From Pseudomonas parakoreensis (GTDB lineage Bacteria; Pseudomonadota; Gammaproteobacteria; Pseudomonadales; Pseudomonadaceae): a DNA stretch of 64,000 nucleotides. The translations under genes were made by a program, and so were the position numbers. The stretch covers positions 124,001 through 188,000 of the forward strand of contig NZ_BQHY01000008.1 of NCBI RefSeq assembly GCF_021602155.1, given 5' to 3'. The notes beneath the pieces are model-generated. The model was not told the origin of the DNA. It saw only the letters and a list, made by a program, of their open reading frames with translations, and searched no databases. Positions within the stretch are counted from its first letter, which is position 1, and each line of letters opens with the position of its first letter. Shown here one piece after another: positions 57,387 through 64,000 of the stretch.

Positions 57387-58366
57387 TGGCCGTCGTACTT
57401 ACCGCCAGCGACCTGACCCGTCACTACGAAGTCTCCCGTGGCCTGTTCAAGGGCCACGCGACCGTGCGCGCCCTCAACGGCGTGTCGTTCGAACTGGAAG
57501 CCGGCAAGACCCTCGCTGTCGTAGGCGAATCGGGTTGCGGCAAATCCACCCTCGCCCGCGCCCTGACCCTGATTGAAGAGCCGTCTTCCGGCTCGCTGAA
57601 AATTGCCGGGCAAGAAGTCGCCGGCGCCGACAAGGCCCAGCGCAAGCAACTGCGCAAAGACGTACAGATGGTGTTTCAGAGCCCGTACGCGTCGTTGAAC
57701 CCGCGGCAGAAAATCGGTGATCAATTGGCCGAGCCACTGCTGATCAACACCAACCTGAGTGCTACCGAGCGTCGCGAGAAAGTCCAGGCGATGATGAAGC
57801 AGGTCGGCTTGCGTCCCGAGCACTACCAGCGCTATCCGCACATGTTCTCTGGCGGTCAGCGTCAGCGTATTGCCCTGGCGCGGGCGATGATGCTGCAACC
57901 GAAAGTGCTGGTGGCGGACGAACCGACCTCGGCGCTCGACGTATCGATTCAGGCGCAGGTGCTGAACCTGTTCATGGACCTGCAGCAGGAGTTCAACACC
58001 GCCTACGTGTTCATCTCGCACAACCTGGCGGTGGTGCGGCATGTCGCCGACTCGGTGCTGGTGATGTACCTCGGCCGTCCGGTGGAAATGGGCCCGAAAG
58101 AGGACATCTACACCCGACCTCTGCACCCTTACACTCAGGCCTTGTTGTCGGCGACACCCACGATCCATCCGGATCCGGACAAGCCGAAAATCAAGATTGT
58201 CGGCGAACTGCCTAACCCGCTGAACCCGCCACCGGGCTGTGCGTTCCACAAGCGCTGCCCGTACGCGACCGAGCGTTGCAGCACTGAAGAGCCGGCCCTG
58301 CGCCAGCTCGACAACCGGCAGGTGGCTTGCCACTACGCCGAACAGTTCCTCGATGGCGCCGCGTAG
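57386..58366 (+). CDS. dppF: Dipeptide ABC transporter ATPase DppF
   Basis: 326 aa from [19 protein letters not shown]. Walker A GESGCGKS at 47-54, signature FSGGQRQRIALARAMM, Walker B VLVADEPTSALD, and the C-terminal PGCAFHKRCPYATERC cysteine motif. Last gene of the dpp operon; a REP pair and a terminator follow. Confidence 0.96.
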   Translation: MAVVLTASDLTRHYEVSRGLFKGHATVRALNGVSFELEAGKTLAVVGESGCGKSTLARALTLIEEPSSGSLKIAGQEVAGADKAQRKQLRKDVQMVFQSPYASLNPRQKIGDQLAEPLLINTNLSATERREKVQAMMKQVGLRPEHYQRYPHMFSGGQRQRIALARAMMLQPKVLVADEPTSALDVSIQAQVLNLFMDLQQEFNTAYVFISHNLAVVRHVADSVLVMYLGRPVEMGPKEDIYTRPLHPYTQALLSATPTIHPDPDKPKIKIVGELPNPLNPPPGCAFHKRCPYATERCSTEEPALRQLDNRQVACHYAEQFLDGAA

Positions 58367-58390
58367 GCAACCGGAGACCGATACAAAACC

Positions 58391-58480
58391 TGTAGGAGCT
58401 GTCGAGTGAAACGAGGCTGCGATCTGTTGATTTTCAGCATCAGGATCAAAAGATCGCAGCGTGCGGCAGCTCCTGCAGGA
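58391..58480. repeat. Inverted REP pair, diverged
   Basis: Left copy TGTAGGAGCTGTCGAGTGAA is a variant of the usual GTAGGAGCTGCCGCAGG. The right copy GATCGCAGCGTGCGGCAGC is closer to standard. Follows dppF. Confidence 0.8.
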
Positions 58481-58510
58481 ATCGTGTTTATCCGGAAATA
58501 GTGTGTTAAC

Positions 58511-58567
58511 CCAAACCTCTTCTCCCCCGATTGCGCATCAGTCGGGGAAGAAGGGGTTTTCTTTTAC
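58511..58567 (+). terminator. Terminator after dppF
   Basis: CCTCTTCTCCCCCGA pairs with TCGGGGAAGAAGGGG, followed by TTTTCTTTT. It also faces the end of the minus-strand small gene, so it may serve both. Confidence 0.82.
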
Positions 58568-58574
58568 CGGCGCT

Positions 58575-58835
58575 TTACGACTGGCTGTCGCCTTCGTCAT
58601 CGTCAGTGTCCGGCTCGTCAGTGGTCGAGTCGTCATCATCCTTGCTGCCGCCCTGATCCTGATCGCCCGGTTCGGATTCAGACTTGGCCAGCATGACCAC
58701 ACCGGCTTGCCCGTGGGCTGCGTTAAACCCCTGTGATGGTGTGGCAGAACTTGCCCACGCCGCCGTAGTGCCAAGCGTCAACATCACCAAAACCTTAAGC
58801 AACAGCACAATGCGTTGAAAAATGCTCATAGCCAT
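58575..58835 (-). CDS. Small exported acidic protein of unknown function
   Basis: 86 aa. A signal peptide (about 1-27, IVLLLKVLVMLTLGTTAAWA) is followed by a short region and a highly acidic tail rich in Asp, Glu and Ser (KDDDDSTTDEPDTDDDEGD). Three in-frame ATG codons (58841, 58835, 58829) lie within 12 bases; AAGGA favours 58835. The acidic tail may bind Ca2+ or other cations; no family recognised. Divergent from nothing close and convergent with dppF. Confidence 0.6.
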   Translation of the reverse strand: MAMSIFQRIVLLLKVLVMLTLGTTAAWASSATPSQGFNAAHGQAGVVMLAKSESEPGDQDQGGSKDDDDSTTDEPDTDDDEGDSQS

Positions 58836-58986
58836 TTCCATCCTTTCGTGGTTGAAGCCTGGGGTGCCGATCCGGCGCTGAATGAAATCTAGTTCCGATC
58901 AGTCCGGTTCACCAGATAGGACGCTGACCAACCCCGGGAAATGCCCTGGTACGAGAGATCACTTGCGAATAACCGCTATAACCGAA

Positions 58987-60216
58987 TCAGCTAAGCGAGG
59001 CCGTGCGTTCGCTGGTGGCCAGCGCTTTGGCCTGGGTCGACGAGCGCGTCGCCAGGCAGATCAGCGGCAAGGTCAACAACGCCAGTGTCGCGCTCGCAAG
59101 CCATACACTGTGGCCGCCGAAGTGCCCATACAGCTGACCACTCAACACCGGCGACAACAATGCACTGGCGCTCCAGCTCATGAAAAACAGACCGAAATAC
59201 TGGCCGCTTTTGCCACCCTGCGCGTGCCGCATGACCAGCACATTCAGCGGCGGCATGAAAAAAGCTTCACCCAAGGTCCAGATCACCGTCGACAGACACA
59301 CGTAAAACAAGCCGGAGCCAAACGGCAACATCCCCAACCCGACCGCCAACAACACACAACCCGCGAGCAATTGCCGACGCAAGCCCCAGCGCTCGCCCCA
59401 GTGCGTAAGCGGGATCTGCAGCGCCACCACCAGCATCGCGTTAAGCCCGAACTGCCAGCCGATGGCCTCGGTGCTCAAGTGGTAGTAATCGCGCAGATAG
59501 TTGCCCAGCGTGCTGTAAACCGTGTCGAAGGCCATCCCCAGCAACACGGCCGCACCGAGCAGCCAGAGGAATGCCGCGTCGCGCAACGGTGTACGAGTGC
59601 CAGCTTCGGTCACCTCATCGGGCTTGAGTACCACGCGGCGCCAGGTGGTGCGCACAAACCACAGCAACGCGAGCAGCGTCATCGCCGCACTGACAAAAAA
59701 CACCCAACGGAAATCCGTCTGCGCCAACACCCCGCCGGCCACCCCGGCAGCCGCCATACCAAGGTTTCGCGCCACCCGGCTCAAGGCTTGAGCACGGGAG
59801 CGCTGCGCAGGCTCGCAATACTCCATGATCAGCCGTTGATGCAGCGTTCTAATCGCCCCGTCGACGGCACCACTGAGCAACAGCAACACGGCCAGCAACG
59901 CCACCTGCGTCACCAGCCCCAACAGGATCAACACCCACATGGAAACAAAGAACAACGCGGCGGTCAGCCGCGCCGTCCGCACATGATCACTGAGCAACCC
60001 ACCGAGCATCGAACCAATCAACAACCCGGCTCCGTAAGCCGACAACAGCCAGCCCACCGTCTCGATCGCCAGCCCCAGCTCCTGACGCAGATACAGCGCC
60101 ATGAACAATTTGACCATGCTGCTCAAGCGATTAATGAACAGCAGCGCCGCAAGCACCCAGGCCATCAGGCTGAAATAGCCGTTGGGGCGCAGCAGATGGA
60201 CGAGGTTGCGCGTCAT
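58987..60216 (-). CDS. MFS transporter, drug-efflux-like
   Basis: 409 aa with twelve helices. Starts MTRNLVHLLRPNGYFSLMAWVLAALLFINRL. Motif A-like GSMLGGLLSDHVRTARLT after helix 2, and RSRAQALSRVARNLGMAAAGVAGGVLA in helix 5 as in antiporters of the DHA1/YceL kind. Substrate unknown. No regulator is adjacent. Confidence 0.85.
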   Translation of the reverse strand: MTRNLVHLLRPNGYFSLMAWVLAALLFINRLSSMVKLFMALYLRQELGLAIETVGWLLSAYGAGLLIGSMLGGLLSDHVRTARLTAALFFVSMWVLILLGLVTQVALLAVLLLLSGAVDGAIRTLHQRLIMEYCEPAQRSRAQALSRVARNLGMAAAGVAGGVLAQTDFRWVFFVSAAMTLLALLWFVRTTWRRVVLKPDEVTEAGTRTPLRDAAFLWLLGAAVLLGMAFDTVYSTLGNYLRDYYHLSTEAIGWQFGLNAMLVVALQIPLTHWGERWGLRRQLLAGCVLLAVGLGMLPFGSGLFYVCLSTVIWTLGEAFFMPPLNVLVMRHAQGGKSGQYFGLFFMSWSASALLSPVLSGQLYGHFGGHSVWLASATLALLTLPLICLATRSSTQAKALATSERTASLS

Positions 60217-60327
60217 TCCATTGACCTCTCAAAGCGACTGGCGGGGACCTGAAACACTAACGCCCAGCACACCGGTTGTCGCGCTCAAGAACATCGATAT
60301 CTGAAAATACAGAGTCGCCCTACAACC

Positions 60328-60396
60328 CTGTGGGAGCTGTCGTAGGCAGCGATCTTTTGACTTCGCGTTTCAAGTCCAAAAGATCGCAGCCCTCGG
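60328..60396. repeat. Diverged inverted REP pair
   Basis: CTGTGGGAGCTGTCGTAGGC on the left and AAAAGATCGCAGCCCTCGG on the right, partly matching the GTAGGAGCTGCCGC family. It begins the 1-kb gene-free stretch 60217-61220. Confidence 0.65.
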
Positions 60397-60430
60397 TCGC
60401 TCAGTTCGATTAGAAAATGGTTGGCTCCCA

Positions 60431-60745
60431 GGCCGCCATCGCTGGCAAGCCAGCTCCCACAACGGATTGGGGTATTCATTTGGAGAACGGTTGGCTGGCA
60501 GGGCGCCTTCGCGAGCAGGCTCGCTCCCACAGGGAAATTGAGTGACTTCAGCGGGAGATTGGTCGGCTCGCAGGCCGCCATCGCTGGCAAGCCAGCTCTC
60601 ACAATGGATTGGGGTATTTATTTGGAGAACGGTTGGCTGGCAGGGCGCCTTCGCGAGCAGGCTCGCTCCCACAGGGAAATTGAGTGACTTCAGTGGGAGA
60701 TTGGTCGGCTGACAGGCCGCCATCGCTGGCAAGCCAGCTCCCACA
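60431..60745. repeat. Tandem array of a 142-base unit with two alternating palindromes
   Basis: GGCCGCCATCGCTGGCAAGC recurs at 60431, 60573 and 60715, exactly 142 bases apart, and the GCGCCTTCGCGAGCAGGC palindrome recurs between them. The unit thus joins one copy of each palindrome family with unique linkers (GGAGAACGGTTGGCTGGCAG; GAAATTGAGTGACTTCAG). About 2.2 units are present with few differences. Confidence 0.88.
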
Positions 60746-60817
60746 CAAGAGCAAGAGCAGAACGCGCACCGCTCTTGCTCCTCACCACTCAACACGATGA
60801 GCGTTAGCTCAAGTACC

Positions 60818-61110
60818 GCTTTTGATCTTGATCCACGGGCGACATCGGAAGGCTGAGTGGAGGGATTGATCCGGGGGTGGGAGCGCAGCGACCGTTTGGC
60901 GCAGCCAAACACAGCGAGAGGAGGTGCAGCGAAGCAAACCGTAGGCGCTGCGCCCGGATCAATCCCGCAACGAAGGGACCCCGAGCCCCAGCGAGCGGGC
61001 CGAACGCAGGAGCAAGCCTTTTTTTGCTTACTTTTTTGAGGCGTTTGTCAAAAAAGTGAGTCGCCGTCAGGGCGAAACCCTAAGCCGCCATCACCGAAAA
61101 AACGGATATA
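60818..61110. repeat. Structured ~290-base repeat element, copy 2
   Basis: Second copy of the element at 45348-45645. The closing stem pairs 60862-60877 with 60951-60966, and GTTTGGC / GCCAAAC lies at 60894-60900 / 60904-60910. A 14-bp hairpin lies at 61026-61039 / 61048-61061 with the same loop GGCGTTTG, then TCGCC / GGCGA at 61061-61075. Stem changes relative to copy 1 are compensated. Just upstream GAGCAAGAGC / GCTCTTGCTC (60749-60780) forms another perfect hairpin. Confidence 0.8.
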
Positions 61111-61159
61111 CACCCAAAACCACCCGAAGCCTGGCCGGCCCAAAGGCCGCCAAGACAAA

Positions 61160-61197
61160 GCCCCAAAAAAAACCCCCAAGGCCTACACCTCAGGGGC
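61160..61197 (-). terminator. Terminator after prfC
   Basis: On the minus strand CCCCTGAGG and CCTTGGGG pair around TGTAGG and are followed by eight T. It lies 24 bases after the prfC stop. Confidence 0.8.
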
Positions 61198-61220
61198 TTT
61201 CGAACAAACCAGCTCAGCGC

Positions 61221-62804
61221 TTAATGATGCTCACGCGTCGCACGGAATTTCACATCCGGCCAACGCTCTTCCATCAACGCCAGGTTAACCCGCGTCGGCG
61301 CCAGGTAGGTCAGGTGCCCACCGCCATCCAGCGCGAGGTTCTCCACCGCCTTGTTGGAAAACTCCTCAAGCTTCTTCTTGTCGCTGCATTCGATCCAGCG
61401 CGCCGAGTAAACAGTGATCGGCTCATATGAGCACTCGACCTTGTATTCCTCCTTCAAACGACTGGCGACCACATCAAACTGCAGCACACCGACGGCGCCA
61501 AGAATGATGTCGTTACTGCGCTCCGGGAAGAACACCTGAGTCGCGCCCTCTTCAGCCAACTGCTGCAGACCCTGACGCAATTGCTTGGACTTCAGCGGAT
61601 CACGCAGACGTACGCGACGGAACAGTTCCGGCGCAAAGTGCGGGATGCCGGTGAAACCGAGGACTTCGCCTTCGCTGAAGGTGTCGCCGATCTGGATCGT
61701 GCCGTGGTTGTGCAGACCGATGATGTCGCCGGCGTACGCCTCTTCCAGCTGTTCACGCTCGGAAGAGAAGAACGTCAGGGCGTCGCCGATGCGCACGTCC
61801 TTGCCCGTACGCACATGGCGCATCTTCATGCCTTTCTCGTACTTGCCGGAGCAGATACGCATGAAAGCGATACGGTCGCGGTGTTTCGGGTCCATGTTCG
61901 CCTGGATCTTGAAGATGAAGCCCGAGAACTTCTCTTCCACCGGCTCGACGGTGCGCTCGTTGGCAACACGAGGCAAAGGACGCGGCGCCCAGTCCACAAC
62001 GGCGTCGAGCACGTGGTCGACCCCGAAGTTGCCCAGTGCGGTACCGAAGAACACCGGAGTCAGTTGACCGTCGAGGAACTCCTGCTGGTTGAACTCATGG
62101 CAGGCGCCCTGCACCAGTTCCAGCTGTTCGAGGAAGCGCTCGTACTCGTCGCCCAGATGCGCACGCGCCTCGTCGGAGTCGAGTTTCTCGATGATCTTGG
62201 TTTCAGTGCGTTCGTGACCGTGACCGGCGGTGTAGACAATGATGTAGTCGTCGGCCAGGTGGTACACGCCCTTGAAGTCGCGGTAGCAACCGATCGGCCA
62301 GGTGATCGGCGCCGCCTTGATCTTCAGAACGGCTTCGATTTCGTCGAGCAGTTCGATCGGGTCGCGGATGTCACGGTCGAGTTTGTTGATGAAACTGACG
62401 ATCGGCGTGTCACGCAGACGGCAGACGTCCATCAGGGCGATGGTCCGTGGCTCGACGCCTTTACCGCCGTCGAGCACCATCAGCGCCGAGTCGACTGCGG
62501 TCAGGGTGCGGTAGGTGTCTTCGGAGAAGTCTTCGTGGCCCGGGGTGTCGAGCAGGTTGATCATGTGTTCGCGATACGGGAACTGCATGACCGACGTTGT
62601 AATGGAAATACCCCGCTGCTTCTCCATCTCCATCCAGTCGGATGTCGCATGGCGGTCGGATTTACGGGATTTCACCGTACCGGCCACTGCAATCGCCTTG
62701 CCCATCAACAGGAGCTTTTCGGTGATCGTGGTTTTACCGGCATCGGGGTGGGAAATAATGGCGAAAGTGCGGCGTTTCGCGACTTCGGCGGCCTGGTTGG
62801 TCAT
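61221..62804 (-). CDS. prfC: Peptide chain release factor 3
   Basis: GTPase that removes RF1/RF2 from the ribosome after termination. 527 aa. G1 SHPDAGKTT near residue 18, switch region [15 protein letters not shown]3 [15 protein letters not shown]4 NKLDR. The RF3 C-terminal domain ends with FRATREHH. It is translationally conserved and intact; the start at [16 protein letters not shown] is standard. Confidence 0.97.
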   Translation of the reverse strand: MTNQAAEVAKRRTFAIISHPDAGKTTITEKLLLMGKAIAVAGTVKSRKSDRHATSDWMEMEKQRGISITTSVMQFPYREHMINLLDTPGHEDFSEDTYRTLTAVDSALMVLDGGKGVEPRTIALMDVCRLRDTPIVSFINKLDRDIRDPIELLDEIEAVLKIKAAPITWPIGCYRDFKGVYHLADDYIIVYTAGHGHERTETKIIEKLDSDEARAHLGDEYERFLEQLELVQGACHEFNQQEFLDGQLTPVFFGTALGNFGVDHVLDAVVDWAPRPLPRVANERTVEPVEEKFSGFIFKIQANMDPKHRDRIAFMRICSGKYEKGMKMRHVRTGKDVRIGDALTFFSSEREQLEEAYAGDIIGLHNHGTIQIGDTFSEGEVLGFTGIPHFAPELFRRVRLRDPLKSKQLRQGLQQLAEEGATQVFFPERSNDIILGAVGVLQFDVVASRLKEEYKVECSYEPITVYSARWIECSDKKKLEEFSNKAVENLALDGGGHLTYLAPTRVNLALMEERWPDVKFRATREHH

Positions 62805-62894
62805 GGGAAATCGCCTGGCGGTGATTCAAAAAAGGGCGGCGAGTATAGCTTAAAAAGTAACCGCCGAACCACCGTCCCTCGGCCGCGCAAAACC

Positions 62895-62981
62895 CTGTAG
62901 GAGCTGCCGCAGGCTGCGATCTTTTGATCTTGCTCTCAAGAACAAAATCAAAAGATCGCAGCCTGCGGCAGCTCATACAGG
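62895..62981. repeat. Inverted REP pair
   Basis: CTGTAGGAGCTGCCGCAGG and its inverse GCGGCAGCTCATACAG (one base changed) upstream of prfC. It fills part of the 422-base gap 62805-63226. Confidence 0.86.
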
Positions 62982-63032
62982 TGGCCAAACAGTGTCTAAC
63001 GTGGGAACCTTTTAAAGCACGGAGACGTCCAT

Positions 63033-63058
63033 CCCCTGTTACGACATTTCGTCAGGGG
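63033..63058 (+). other. Hairpin in the leader of the osmoprotectant operon
   Basis: CCCCTG and CAGGGG with inner ACGA / TCGT form a compact hairpin about 170 bases before the permease start. The remaining sequence to 63226 shows no clear gene; it should contain the operon promoter. Confidence 0.45.
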
Positions 63059-63226
63059 CTGAAAAATCAGCAAGTTAGCCTGACGAGGCTGCGCTCATGG
63101 CTCGCTTTCAGATCGCTTTGCCGGTCCTGAAAAACGGCTACTTTTCGCGAACGCTGACTTCGGCAGCCAGGAATGGCCTTGCCACACGGAGCTGCGCTCG
63201 CCGACTACAAAAAAAGGAGTCCGCCT

Positions 63227-63943
63227 GTGGCTATCCGCTATGGCAAAGGGCTGATGGGAGGTGCGGTGGTGATCGCGCTCCTGGCCCTGCTGGTCCACTG
63301 GATCGGCATCAACACGATCGAACACTACCGCGACGATTTGTTGTTTTACCTGCAAGCTCATCTGATTCTCGTCCTCGCTTCAATGCTGGCCGCCCTGGTC
63401 GTGGGCATCCCCGCCGGTATCTTTCTCAGCCGCCCGAGCATGGTCGGCCGCGCTGAACGCTTCATGCAAATCTTCAATATCGGCAACACCGTGCCTCCGC
63501 TGGCGGTACTGGCGATTGCCCTGGGGATTCTCGGCATCGGCAGTGGTCCGGCGATCTTCGCTTTGTTCCTCGCTTCTCTGTTGCCAATTGTGCGCAACAC
63601 CTACGAAGGCCTGAAAAACGTTCAGGGGTCGCTCAAAGAAGCCGCCGTCGGCATCGGCATGACCCCGCGCCAGGTGCTGTGGAAAGTCGAATTGCCTAAC
63701 GCCGTGCCGATCATCATCGGTGGCGTGCGCGTGGCGCTGGCGATCAACGTCGGCACCGCGCCGCTGGCCTTCCTGATCGGCGCCAACAGCCTCGGCAGCC
63801 TGATCTTCCCTGGCATCGCCCTGAACAATCAGCCGCAACTGCTGCTCGGCGCCGCGTGTACCGCGTTGCTGGCCCTGCTGCTCGATGGCGTCGTCACCCT
63901 CGCCAGCCGTCTCTGGCTGGAACGCGGTCTGCGCCCGTCTTAA
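63227..63943 (+). CDS. Osmoprotectant (betaine/choline/carnitine) ABC permease
   Basis: 238 aa from a GTG with AAAGGAG seven to ten bases upstream (residues VAIRYGKGLMGG). ProW/OpuC-type permease: the membrane segment VVIALLALLVHWIGI, then LVVGIPAGIFLS, and the EAA loop KEAAVGIGMTPRQVLWKVELPNAVPIIIGGVRVAL. The next gene encodes an exported protein, matching OpuC/Osm operons. Confidence 0.88.
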   Translation: MAIRYGKGLMGGAVVIALLALLVHWIGINTIEHYRDDLLFYLQAHLILVLASMLAALVVGIPAGIFLSRPSMVGRAERFMQIFNIGNTVPPLAVLAIALGILGIGSGPAIFALFLASLLPIVRNTYEGLKNVQGSLKEAAVGIGMTPRQVLWKVELPNAVPIIIGGVRVALAINVGTAPLAFLIGANSLGSLIFPGIALNNQPQLLLGAACTALLALLLDGVVTLASRLWLERGLRPS

Positions 63944-63964
63944 GGCTTTTGCGAAGGAATAGTT

Positions 63965-64000
63965 ATGAAACGATTTAGCTTGATCTTGAGCTGCTTCCTG
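63965..64000 (+). CDS. Start of an osmoprotectant substrate-binding protein (truncated by window end)
   Basis: Twelve codons are visible, MKRFSLILSCFL, the beginning of a signal peptide, with GAAGGA before the ATG and 21 bases after the permease stop. By operon context this should be the glycine-betaine-type binding protein; the sequence alone shows only a secretory start. Confidence 0.6.
   Translation, partial: MKRFSLILSCFL

Noticed and set aside
60431-60745. CRISPR array
   Set aside because: The repeat spacing is regular, but the units are 142 bases of palindromes and constant linkers, spacers are not unique, and no cas gene is near.

Overview
The window is a chromosomal segment of a fluorescent-type Pseudomonas (P. 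fluorescens / P. putida side of the genus). This rests on gene order matching my memory of the P. aeruginosa PA4457-PA4506 stretch (kdsD-kdsC-lptCAB-rpoN-hpf-ptsN-rapZ-npr, fagA-fumC-orfX-sodA, pmbA-yjgA-tldD, yhdP-rng-maf-mreDCB, gatCAB, roxSR, dpp), on GC-rich codon use, and on many typical Pseudomonas intergenic palindromes (GTAGGAGCTGCCGCAGGCTG type and relatives). I see no rRNA, tRNA, prophage, transposase or CRISPR array.

Layout. 1-6943 (+): envelope and nitrogen-regulation block: Kdo synthesis (kdsD, cut by the window edge; kdsC), LPS export (lptC, lptA, lptB), sigma-54 (rpoN), ribosome hibernation factor, PTS-Ntr proteins (ptsN, npr) and rapZ. 7036-10806 (-): an iron-starvation operon fagA-fumC-orfX-sodA plus a ZIP metal transporter, with a Fur-box-like site in front. 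11023-15361: pmbA and tldD (modified-peptide protease) with yjgA and a nitrilase-family amidase. 15499-24332 (-): yhdP, rng, maf, mreD, mreC, mreB. 24544-29978 (+): gatC, gatA, gatB, an RlpA-like lipoprotein, a CaCA-family exchanger and a carboxymuconolactone-decarboxylase-family protein.

30064-39308 is the most accessory stretch. A four-gene galactarate/glucarate catabolic operon (kdgD, a 2-oxoglutarate-semialdehyde-type dehydrogenase, an MFS permease, garD; all -) is followed by an AEC carrier. Its probable FadR-type repressor lies at 38559-39308. Between operon and repressor sits a divergent two-gene unit: a Het-C-like protein with a zinc-phospholipase motif and a 62-aa partner. A near-perfect LexA (SOS) box overlaps the unit's predicted transcription start, and this is the window's best candidate for an undescribed stress-induced system.

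39488-44794: an SbmA/ABCD-type ABC exporter, the RoxSR (RegBA-like) redox two-component pair, a SIMPL-domain protein and a DUF6124 protein. 45752-58366 (+): a peptide-uptake locus with four DppA-type binding proteins, an OprD-family porin and dppBCDF. The second binding-protein gene has lost 17 bases and is frameshifted. 58575-64000: a small acidic exported protein, an MFS transporter, prfC, and the start of an osmoprotectant ABC operon cut by the window end.

Two long gene-free stretches (44795-45751 and 60217-61220) hold clustered palindromes and two copies of one ~290-base element. The two copies keep the same hairpins through compensating base changes.
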